Assembly (NCBI RefSeq): GCF_018991925.1
Contig: NW_024736071.1
Location: 12,882,758 to 12,946,757, forward strand
DNA length: 64,000 bases
Reading direction: 5' to 3'
From: Homarus americanus
Taxonomy: Eukaryota; Arthropoda; Malacostraca; Decapoda; Nephropidae
The notes beneath the pieces are model-generated. The model was not told the origin of the DNA. It saw only the letters and a program-made list of their open reading frames with translations, and searched no databases. Made by a program: the position numbers and the translations under genes. This document shows positions 48,123 through 57,084 of the stretch, piece by piece; the stretch's first letter is position 1, and each line of letters starts with the position of its first letter.

Positions 48123-48528
48123 TGCTTACGGCTGATTTCCTTTAAATAGCTCACTGTTGTTCTTACGTGTTGCTTGAGACGAACATCCCACCACGGTATA
48201 CTAAATGATCCTGAGTTTTAATATTTATTCCACACTCAAAACCGTCTTCATAACTCTCCTACTCCCGTCTTATAAAAACCTAGCATATGCATAATATATA
48301 TATAGCATGTGCCCCATATATTAAACATGTATAATTTAAAATCTCTTGCTAGGCATTGTTAAGAAATAACATTGGTCCAGAGTTACTCAAAGGTGACCCT
48401 GAAATATAAGGAAACATGAAGGCGTTGTTAGATTCACTGCCCTCCTGAGTTACTCCGTTCCGTTCTGTAGATTGGACTGATATACAGTATGTACAGTGGT
48501 GGTGCATATACAGTATAGGTTCTCGGTA

Positions 48529-48530
<2 letters not shown>
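48123..48530. other. Unique intronic sequence
   Basis: AT-rich with no coding signal. Confidence 0.6.

Positions 48531-48611
<81 letters not shown>
48531..48611. repeat. (TA)n microsatellite
   Basis: About 81 bases of uninterrupted TA. Confidence 0.98.
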
Positions 48612-48615
<4 letters not shown>

Positions 48616-48844
48616 AGGCTATATCAGTATTATACCGTTGGATGCTGTATAATCTATATACCAGTATTAAACGTGTTTGAGCTAGAAATTGTCCTAAGGA
48701 AAATAGGACCTGTAGTGGTATGTCAGGATTAAGTTTCCCCATGTAACAGCACGCATAAGATAACTAAAGTCTTTATTATTATGGTTTGAATTACACATAA
48801 CTTGTACCGTGTTAGTGAGGCTGTACTCCTCACCTCACTGATGA

Positions 48845-49455
48845 GAGACATGACTGTTTTGATGACCGACATGAATACTCTGATGACCAACATGAATACT
48901 CCGATGACCGACATGAATACTCTGATGACCGACATGAATACTCTGATGACCGACATGAATACTCTGATGACCGACATGAATACTCTGATGACCGACATGA
49001 ATACTCTGATGACCGACATGAATACTTTGGTGACCGACATGAATACTCTGATGACCAACATGAATACTTGATGACCGATGAATACTGATGACCGATGACC
49101 GACATGAATACTCTGATGACTGACATGAATACTCTGATGACATGACCGACATGAATACTCTGATGACTGACATGAAGACTCTGATGACCGACAGAATACT
49201 CTGATGACCGACATGAATACTCTGATGACTGACATGAATACTCTGATGACCGACATGATGATGACCGACATGAACTGACCGATATGAATACTCTGATGAC
49301 CGACATGATCTGATGACCGACATGAATACTTTGATGACCGACATGAATACTCTGATGACCGACATGAATACTCTGATGACCGACATGAATACTCTGATGA
49401 CCGACATGAATACTCTGATGACCGACATGAATACTCTGATGACCGACATGAAGAC
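48845..49455 (+). repeat. 21-bp minisatellite (GACCGACATGAATACTCTGA)
   Basis: About 28 units of GACCGACATGAATACTCTGA plus T. The first 230 bases are regular. The middle (49060-49320) has many partial units (ATGATGATGACC), and the end is regular again. Because 21 is seven codons, both strands carry heptad-repeat frames that I do not regard as genes. Confidence 0.96.
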
Positions 49456-49534
49456 TCTTTAACTCTCCTGTATTGTCTCTTTGTTCGATATAAGACACGA
49501 CCGTCTACTGATACATCGGGTTGTGACCTTCAAC

Positions 49535-50100
49535 CATCCTCTGAGTGACATGACCTTCCCACCCTCCTCTTGAGTGACATGACCTTCCACCTTCCTCTAA
49601 GTAACATGACCTCCCACCCTCCTCTGAATGACATGACCTCCAACCATCCTCTGAGTGACATGACCTCCAACCATCTTCTGAATGACATGACCTTCCTGCC
49701 CTTCTCTTGAGTAACATGATCTCCAACCATCCTCTGAGTGACATGACCTCTCCACCCTCCTCTGAGTGACATAACATCCTACCCTCCTTTGAGTGACATG
49801 ACCTCCCCACCCTCCCTTCTGAGTGACATAACCTCTCCGTCCTCCTTGGTGACATGACCTTCCACACCCTCCTCTTGAGTGACATGACCTCCCCACCCTC
49901 CTCTAAGTGACATGACATCCCACCCTCCTCTGTGTAACATGACCTCCCCACCCTCCTCTTGAGTGACATGACCTCCCCACCCTCCTCTAAGTGACATGAC
50001 ATCCCACCCTCCTCTGTGTAACATGACCTCCCCACCCTCCTCTTGAGTGACATGACCTCCCCACCCTCCTCTGAGGGACATAACCTTCCCACTCCCACTG
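49535..50100 (+). repeat. ~28-bp minisatellite (GAGTGACATGACCTCCCCAC)
   Basis: About 20 units of CCTCTGAGTGACATGACCTC plus CCCACCCT. A larger block of three units (about 85 bp, marked by TGTGTAACATG and TAAGTGACATGACATC) is duplicated at 49900-50050, showing higher-order expansion. Confidence 0.94.
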
Positions 50101-51164
50101 TGAAATGAGATGACGCCAACTTCTCTGTCTGTGAATAACATGGCTTGAGATACAGTACTTAATGAATGACATGACTGAGAACATAGCTATTGAGAGATGG
50201 CTTCCGTAACAGACATAACAGACATGACCTGATGATTGGGACAACTGTTATGAATGACATGACTCCCCTTCCCCATCCCTTCCTCCCTCTCTCCGGTGAA
50301 TGAGTGCCCGCCCCCTCCACGCCCACGCGGAGTTCCTGGAAGTGCCAGAGTGTGCCACGATGGCAACGGTGCCGCTCACCCGTCACACCGATGACCTTTG
50401 CTTAGCCAGCGCCTCTCCCTCCCTCCCTCCTTCCCGTGATCTTTACACTGTAGCTATAGTGTGTGTGCGTGTGTGCGTGTGTGCGTGCGTGCGTGCGTGC
50501 GTTCTCTTGTATTTGGTTAAGGAAAGAAATGAGTCCCCCAGTGTGTTTGATGGTGTTGACAGCTGTTAATGTGTTGTTAATTCTTCATGAAAGACGGAAG
50601 TTATGGTGAGAGCAATGGCCAGATGCTTGTTTATTTCTCTATACATGAAAGCAGGTATATAATCCCACACACCTGCCAGGACTCACTTAAGACAGCCAGG
50701 TGTATAATCCCACACTCTGGCCAGGAACCACAAAGACTCGTTATGACTACAGGTACAGTCACTGCCCCCACCCTGGCTCTCGTACGTCATGGGCGTAATT
50801 ATATTTATTGACCATGACCATCACTGTAGACTCAAAATCAGTACAAACATAAGTAGAGAAGATCTTTATAAGGGTTTTGTTGTTTTTCAAAACCGATGCT
50901 TTAAGACATGTGTAGAATCAGTTACTACAGTACCTTCTACAGTATGTTTACAAATAAGAAATATAGGTTACCTGGGAGACTAAAATCAGCTGTTTACTGT
51001 TTATACTCAATGTCTCAGGTAATGTCTGTTGTGACGCTTATGAGGGTCAATAGAGTGCGCACACCGATAGACAGAGATAATATTTAGCTGATATTGAGCC
51101 AAGTGCTACAAACCATTAATTAATACAGGTTAATTAGAAAGAAACGGAAAACAAATTACTTTAC
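50101..51164. other. Unique intronic sequence with (GT)n(GCGT)n at 50459-50502
   Basis: Single-copy-looking DNA next to the third costars exon. No additional exon is supported. Confidence 0.55.
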
Positions 51165-51257
51165 CTGGTAGAGCATCTCTCCTTCAAACTGGACGAAGCG
51201 GTGTTTTCTGGCCCTCAGGAGGGTGCCAACCACCTTGTCCGAGATGGCGATATACAA
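51165..51257 (-). CDS. ABRA: ABRA/STARS-like protein, third recognised coding exon (costars core)
   Basis: This 93-base exon encodes 31 residues, LYIAISDKVVGTLLRARKH followed by RFVQFEGEMLYQ. It matches the best-conserved part of the costars domain (YxxISDKVVGxLxRARKxGxVxFEGEMLxQ), which forms the winged-helix core of this actin-linked family. The acceptor TTTCCATGCAG ends at 51258 and the donor CAG|GTAAAG starts at 51164. Both ends are phase 0. It is too short to stand out as an open frame but is the strongest single piece of evidence for the gene. Confidence 0.92.
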
Positions 51258-51939
51258 CTGCATGGAAAGAGGGAGATGGGGGGAGGGGGTGGAGTAACAG
51301 ATCACACGTCAGGAGGTTCATACGTCACACACCAGGAAATCATACAACCAAATGTCATTAAAAGATTAGGGGTCATTAGTCGTTTTATGGTGGGGTAAAA
51401 AAGAGACAGGTATGGTTCAGGGTTCATAGGTCAGATGAGTGAGGAGTCATATATAAAAGTGGAGGTCAGAGACCATAGGTCAAGTAGGGGTCGGAGTTCG
51501 CAATTGAAGGAAAGGTCAGAGGTCAAAGTGTAGGAAGGGAAAAATTCTGTGTTATTGCGGAGTATTACAGAAAAGATAGACTTTTCAGTAAAATGATGGG
51601 TGACATTATAACTTAAAAGAAACTCAACTTAAGTTTGGCAAAACTGACATTTTATGTTTAGGAAAAAATAGACAAGGTAAAATAACACTTAATATCAAGT
51701 AATGGTGACATGTTAAATAAAAAAAAACATGCACTCAAATTGGAAATATCATTACATAATATACACAGTGGATTTAAAGAGCTTCCTTGGAAGATGAGGT
51801 ATATGAAGGATAAATCAACACATTGTACTGTATATTCTATAAGCAGACATACCAGCCACTTATGACCTAAAATGAAGGACTGAATGATTAAGTGAATAAC
51901 TGACTGCCTGGGAGACTGACTCTATCCTTGACTGACTGG

Positions 51940-51941
<2 letters not shown>

Positions 51942-52008
<67 letters not shown>
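51942..52008. repeat. (GA)n microsatellite
   Basis: About 67 bases of uninterrupted GA in intron 2, 50 bp from the dispersed repeat copy. Confidence 0.97.
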
Positions 52009-52012
<4 letters not shown>

Positions 52013-52059
52013 GGAATAAGAATGAGATTGAGACCGTTTACTTATTTTTTGTAATTGAT

Positions 52060-52175
52060 AAGCTGCAAACATAGGTTGGATAGATATATGAGCGATAGGG
52101 GTTGGGTGCAAACGGGACTGTGCAGTATGTCTCAATAGGCCCGCTGCAGTTTCCTCCATTCTTATGATCTTATGT
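52060..52175 (-). mobile_element. Dispersed interspersed repeat, copy 2 (truncated)
   Basis: On the minus strand it reads ACATAAGATCATAAGAATGG, then GAAACTGCAG, and ends near ATCCAACCTATGTTTG. This matches the first ~120 bases of copy 1 at 2534 with scattered substitutions. Directly outside it the plus strand reads ACATAAGAACAGATAAAATG, resembling the start of a second, opposite copy. The rest of the element is missing. Confidence 0.75.
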
Positions 52176-52555
52176 TGACATAAGAACAGATAAAATGAGA
52201 GAAAGGAGGTGAGGGGGAAGTCAAAGTGAGGGGTGAGAGATAGGTAGAATGAAACGATGAGTTGGGGGCAGCCTGTAAAACGGTTAGTGATGATTAAAAT
52301 GTGTCGGTGAAGGACACGACGGGATTATAAGACCAATCTGTAGATCTGTTTATATACTGTACTCGGTGTGTTTGACTGCGCTATAATATTGATTGATGTA
52401 GCTTCTGTAATTAACGTGTCTACTCTCAGCTGCTGCTGTATGTTGTTGTTGCTGTATGGCATCTTTTATACACCTACATTAGATATTTTCTAGATGAATT
52501 TTACGACTCGAATGCGCAATTTATTTAACATTTTGAAAAATCCGGAAGTTTGTAC

Positions 52556-52709
52556 CTTAAAAAGTTTGCCGAAGGTGATGGCTGCCCTGCCATCTGGACT
52601 GCGCCACTCGGAACAGTCCCAGATCATGTCACACAGGTAGCGGATGTCCATCATAATGTGAGCTTGTGCTGCCTGGCTCCTCAGCTCTGACTTACTACCC
52701 GGCAACGGC
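52556..52709 (-). CDS. ABRA: ABRA/STARS-like protein, second recognised coding exon
   Basis: The exon begins with the single base G completing the lysine codon of GYGK, then encodes PLPGSKSELRSQAAQAHIMM, DIRYLCDMIWDCSEWRSPDG and RAAITFGKLFK (51 codons). This is the linker and first half of a costars domain, whose family pattern is a helix ending in DGxxxVTFGxLF. The acceptor is TTACAG at 52710 after a GT-rich run, and the donor is AAG|GTACAA at 52555. The incoming phase matches the phase-2 donor of the preceding exon. Confidence 0.9.
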
Positions 52710-53387
52710 CTGTAACACACACACACATACATACACGCTACCAACACTAATACTCAGATGTAAACAGGCCAGTAAAGGAAAACATTCAAAGGGAAATTGA
52801 TACAAAATAATCACAAATAAACCTGTCTGGGAATTATATAGCAAGAAGTGTTAGATTAAGAGCTAATGTGATGCTTTATTTGATAACTGGATAAACACCA
52901 CTTGAATCTAGCACGGTCATCAGGAGACAGAAACTCTACTGATGTCTATATTAACTTAGTAAAAGATACTTAAAACCTGGATGCAAAAAGTTTGTGTATG
53001 AAAAAAAAAATGCTTTGAGGTCTTAAATTGTGTACATAACTTCCGTCACAAAAGAACCAGAGCATAGCATTATATATATATTTTAGGGGAAGAAAGGTGA
53101 TGCAGGGTGGGTGATTTATCAGGAGTCTTGGTGACTACCCTAGCTGCTACACGACTTGGCTCTCAATGAGTCTTAATATTCGCGTCTGGAAATATTGTAC
53201 AGTAGTGTGTTCCATCTATCGTGCTGCGTATTCTATTGTAATTCACTTGTTTACGGGATTGGCTGCGTTACAGTAACTAGCCCTATAGAGTCCAGTGTTT
53301 ACCAAGTAAGATGAATCGTGATGGTCAACTATAAATTAAATATGATCACAAAGACAGGTAACACGAAGCTTTATGGTCATTAGTTGG

Positions 53388-53451
53388 TGTGTGTGTGTGT
53401 GTGTGTGTGGTGCGTGCGTGCGTGCGTGCGTGCGTGAAATTAACTCGAACC
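53388..53451. repeat. (GT)n(GCGT)n microsatellite next to a B-box-like motif
   Basis: GT passes into GCGT units to 53437. The adjacent 53442-53451 is GGTTCGAGTT on the minus strand and resembles a tRNA B box. Together they may be the remains of a SINE head and tail, but the tRNA-like part is too short to be sure. Confidence 0.7.
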
Positions 53452-53964
53452 TACAGTGTCAAGGCAGAAAAAAGTCTCTACATCAGCAGGACGTAGTTAA
53501 GTTGTAAGGTACACCACACTGAGATTACTAGAGACTTTATGGAATTACGATGAACTTAACTCACAGATTATACATCGTCAATGAGAACCATTTAAGACAG
53601 TACACTTGCCTGGGGGGGGGGGTCTACTAAGGCTCAATACTACCTCCCAAAGGCTCCTATGTCACGCCACGTTCGAAATATCAATAATTACAATATTTCC
53701 TTCAAAGACGTTTCCTAATTGTCGTTATGTTGGAGTTAATAACAACTTAGGTAAGCTCGAAATGTTGATTGTTAATTGTTATCATTGTAGACTTGGTGAC
53801 ATAAAGCGGCACACTTCCCCATGAGAACATAGGTAAATAACATGACTTAGGAGCCCGTTGCATCACTAGAAAACTCCATAGGTATTAGGGTTTGTAGTGA
53901 ACGCTAGTTAATCACATGACCCTCTAATAGTCTAATAATTTGATCCATTCTCTTGTTGGCTGAT

Positions 53965-55349
53965 GTGAGTAAATATGACTGATGTGAGTAAACATGGCTG
54001 ATGTGAGTAAACATGGCTGATGTGAGTAAACATGGCTGATGTGAGTAAACATGGTTGCTGTAAGTAAACATTGCTGATGTGAGTAAACATGGCTGATGTG
54101 AGTAAACAGGGCTGTTTGAGTAAACATGGCTGATGTGAGTAAACATGGCTGATGTGAGTAAACAGGGCTCATGTGAGTAAACATGGCTGATGTGAGTAAA
54201 CAGGGCTGATGTGAGTAAACATGGCTGATGTGAGTAAACATGGCTGATGTGAGTAAACAGGGCTGGTGTGAGTAAACATGGCTGATGTGAGTGGCTGATG
54301 TGAGTAAACATGGCTGATGTGAGTAAACAGGGCTGATGTGATGTGAGTAACATGGCTGATGTGAGTAAACAGTGAGTAAGCATGGCTGATGTGAGTAACA
54401 GGGCTGATGTGAGTAAACATGGTTGCTGTAAGTAAACATGGCTGATGTAAGTAAACATGGCTGATGTGAGTAAACAGGGCTGATGTGAGTAAACAGGGCT
54501 GATGTGAGTAAACAGGGCTGATGTAAGTAAACAGGGCTGATGTAAGTAAACATGGTTGCTGTAAGTAAACATGGCTGATGTAAGTAAACATGGCTGATGT
54601 GAGTAAACATGGCTGATGTGAGTAAAGATGGCTGAAGTGAGTAAATATGGCTGATGTGAGTAAGCATGGCTGATGTGAGTAAACATGGCTGATGTGAGTA
54701 AACATGGCTGATGTGAGTAAAGATGGCTGAAGTGAGTAAATATGGCTGATGTGAGTAAGCATGGCTGATGTGAGTAAACATGGCTGATGTGAGTAAGTAA
54801 ACATGGCTGATGTGAGTAAACATGGCTGATGTGAGTAAACATGGCTGATGTGATGGTAGTAAATGGCTGATGTGAGTGGCTGAAGCATGGCTGATGTGAG
54901 TAAACATGGCTGATGTGAGTAAACAGGGTGAGTGGCTGATGTGAGTAAAACTGATGGATGAGTAAACATGGCTGATGTGAGTAAACATGGTTGATGTGAG
55001 TAAACATGGCTGATGTGAGTAAACAGGGCTCATGTGAGTAAACATGGCTGATGTGAGTAAACGGCTGATGTGGGTAAACATGGCTGATGTGAGTAAACAT
55101 GGCTGATGTGAGTAAACAGGGCTGATGTGAGTAAACAGGGCTGATGTGAGTAAACAGGGCTGATGTAAGTAAACATGGTTGCTGTAAGTAAACATGGCTG
55201 ATGTGAGTAAACATGGCTGAAGTGAGTAAACATGGCTGATGTGAGTAAACATGGCTGATGTGAGTAAACATGGCTGATGTGAGTAAACAGGGCTGATGTG
55301 AGTAAACATGGCTGATGTGAGTAAACAGGGCTGATGTGAGTAAACATGG
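53965..55349 (+). repeat. 19-bp minisatellite (CTGATGTGAGTAAACATGG)
   Basis: About 72 units of CTGATGTGAGTAAACATGG with ACAGGG, TTGCTGTAAG and GATGGCTGAAG variants. Variant units recur in the same order at distances of several hundred bases (for example at 54040, 54420, 54540 and 55165), showing block duplication. On the minus strand the unit has no stop in any frame, which produces 455- and 491-codon frames (FTHISHVYSHQPCLLTSAM per 57 bp) that are not genes. Confidence 0.97.
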
Positions 55350-55639
55350 CTCTGAACAACCGTAGAGTTTTGCGTCCCGGACCCAACTTGTTTTAACAAG
55401 AAAGGACGCGCGTATTGGAATTAAAACTCTAGCATTTGGCTGAAAGGTAGAATTTTTTCACTGGCAACAAAATTATCGTGCATGAGAGAGGGAGAGATTT
55501 TTGCACTGTATTTTTCACGTAAGTCTATCCATCAAAAAGAAAATATCAGTTCTTATGGAAACCACCATTTTGAAAACCCCGTCAAGGCAGTGGAGAGGTG
55601 ACGACGGACCTGTCTCACCCGACGACGTACAGTACGTAC

Positions 55640-55806
55640 TTGCCATATCCTATGTCTTCCTTAGAGAGTCTCCTGGTACGGCCGGCGCCCTCCCACTCGC
55701 TGAAGGGGTTCTCCAGCTGAGCTTGCTTGTGTTCCTCGATCTTCTTGTCGAATTTGTTCTTCATGTCGCTCACCCCTGCGTGGAAGAGGCGTAGGTCCAG
55801 AGGCAT
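55640..55806 (-). CDS. ABRA: ABRA/STARS-like protein, first recognised coding exon
   Basis: The ATG at 55806 (context CCAAGATGC) opens a frame with MPLDLRLFHAGVSDMKNKFD, then a charged helix (KKIEEHKQAQ), LENPFSEWEG at 31-40 and KEDIGYGK at 49-56. NPFSE followed by GYG about 15 residues later is the signature preceding the costars domain in ABRA. The donor AA|GTACGT at 55639 leaves phase 2, exactly what the next exon needs. Upstream the frame stays open (VNRSTK before M) to an acceptor-like CTCTGCCACCAG at 55832 with a CTACTAAC branch-like motif behind it, so the exon could start at 55831 and the true start codon lie further upstream. Confidence 0.85.
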
Positions 55807-55841
55807 CTTGGTGGAACGATTTACTGTGTTACTGGTGGCAG

Positions 55842-55915
55842 AGGTGAGGACTTGGTGTTAGTAGAGAGTGATGTTGGTAAAGGATAGTGGATGGTGTAAA
55901 TTTACTTTTTGGGGG

Positions 55916-55952
<37 letters not shown>

Positions 55953-56880
55953 AGGCGATCAATTAAGAGACCTGTTTTTCCATTTTCTTAACTACTGTTG
56001 AGAGACCACCATCCTGAGCGTCTGGAAATTATGTATGTTTTAGGGTCCTTAAGAGACTAGTTCCTAGGGGTAACTGGAAGCTTTGGTTCTCAAGGTTTCG
56101 TGCACTTTCTGGCAGTAGACGATGAGAAGATGGTGGTTGTTTGTAGTCGGTGAGACGTCCAATATCTTGTTACCGACGTGGTGCCTCAGGATGAGCGAGG
56201 ATGCCCTGCAAGAGAAATGATTTGCTGAGAAAGTTGCGCAGCTTGAGGACGACCACAAATATATACTTAGAAAGAACATTATAGCTTAATGCCCAGTTAT
56301 TCGCCGTATACCTAGGAATTAAGCTTTAATACACAGGTGTGTAGCGTATCATATCAGTCGGAAACTTGGAGAAGTTTAAAATGACATGCAGACTTAAGTC
56401 TCCTGAACACGATAGTTACCAGAGGATTAGAACAACTTATTCTGGAGATGTAGAACTTAAGTGTAGAATTATGATATTAAGTGAGATGAAATACACTTAA
56501 CAGTCAATGAGATTTTGGAAACGGGAGATGAAACGTTTATTTGTTCGGCTGAAAGGGGGGAATTGGATCTATATATCAGAGGTACGTTTATAACACTAAA
56601 AGGATGAACAGCGTCGTGTATGAATTGCTCAGGTAGACATGTTCTACTGAGGCAGGTGTGCACCGCAAGGTCTGTCAGGTGGTCGCTCTTCCCTGAGGGC
56701 GACACACGAGTACTCAATGGATAGGCTGATCTATAAGTTAAACATATTCTGGTGAAACACAGCAAGCGAGGGGTTCTGCTGTAACATACGACACTACTGC
56801 ATTATGGTTTATTACCAAGGAGCGCATAGTATAGGCTTGAGGGACAACACTCCTACCATCGTTCCATGACAGGCCTCTTG
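55842..56880. other. Unique sequence upstream of the recognised costars exons; (TG)n at 55917-55951
   Basis: A minus-strand acceptor-like TTTCTCTTGCAG ends at 56206 and is followed by an open stretch to a stop at 56064, but no matching donor was found, so no exon is called. A frame at 56469-56765 (-) has no domain. Confidence 0.5.
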
Positions 56881-56885
56881 TGATG

Positions 56886-56886
<1 letters not shown>

Positions 56887-56948
<62 letters not shown>

Positions 56949-57071
56949 TGTGTGTGTGTATGTGTGTGTGTATGTGCGTGTACGTGTGTGTGTGTGTGTG
57001 TTTGTACGTGTGCGTGGACGTGTGTGTGTGTGCGTGGACGTGTGTGTGTTGTGCGCGTGTGTGTGTGTGTG
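56887..57071. repeat. (TG)n with TACGTG/TGTATG variants
   Basis: About 58 bases of pure TG pass into units such as TGTACGTG and GCGTGGACGTGTG. Cys/Val and His/Thr frames over it are spurious. Confidence 0.96.
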
Positions 57072-57084
57072 ATAAATAACTCAG

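Larger units (their letters stand above)
28424..51164 (-). other. Intron 3 of the costars gene (~22.7 kb)
   Basis: Donor CAG|GTAAAG at 51164 and acceptor CCCACAG at 28424 interrupt the costars domain between EGEMLYQ and RRDDDK. The intron holds two SINE-like copies, a TTAGG array, a CpG-rich block, a decayed LINE and about ten minisatellites. No other convincing exon was found in it on either strand. Confidence 0.8.
51258..52555 (-). other. Intron 2 of the costars gene
   Basis: Bounded by donor AAG|GTACAA (52555) and acceptor TGCAG (51258). It contains a (GA)n microsatellite and a truncated minus-strand copy of the dispersed repeat. Confidence 0.85.
52710..55639 (-). other. Intron 1 (recognised part) of the costars gene
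   Basis: Bounded by donor AA|GTACGT (55639) and acceptor TTACAG (52710). About half is the 19-bp minisatellite at 53965-55349. The region 52715-53960 is unique AT-rich DNA with a GT/GCGT repeat at 53388-53437. Confidence 0.85.
27730..55806 (-). other. ABRA: Gene span: ABRA/STARS-like costars-domain gene
   Basis: Four exons (55806-55640, 52709-52556, 51257-51165 and 28423-27730) join in frame (phases 2, 0 and 0) into about 368 codons. In order the product carries NPFSEW, GYGK, and a full costars winged-helix domain split over three exons. In vertebrates ABRA (STARS) is a sarcomeric actin-binding protein that stimulates Rho-dependent MRTF/SRF transcription; the single-domain relative ABRACL lacks the NPFSE and GYG region, so ABRA is the better match. 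Introns are about 2.9, 1.3 and 22.7 kb. The start at 55806 is the first ATG, but the frame stays open upstream to an acceptor-like site, so a further 5' exon is possible. The assignment comes from motif recognition, not a search. Confidence 0.85.

Noticed and set aside
53904..55399. 455- and 491-codon minus-strand frames with a 19-residue repeat
   Set aside because: They are the stop-free translation of a 19-bp minisatellite located in a costars-gene intron.
56064..56205. Possible extra upstream exon after a TTTCTCTTGCAG acceptor
   Set aside because: The frame stops at 56064 and the only donor-like site (GTAACA) would leave a 32-base exon. No motif supports it.
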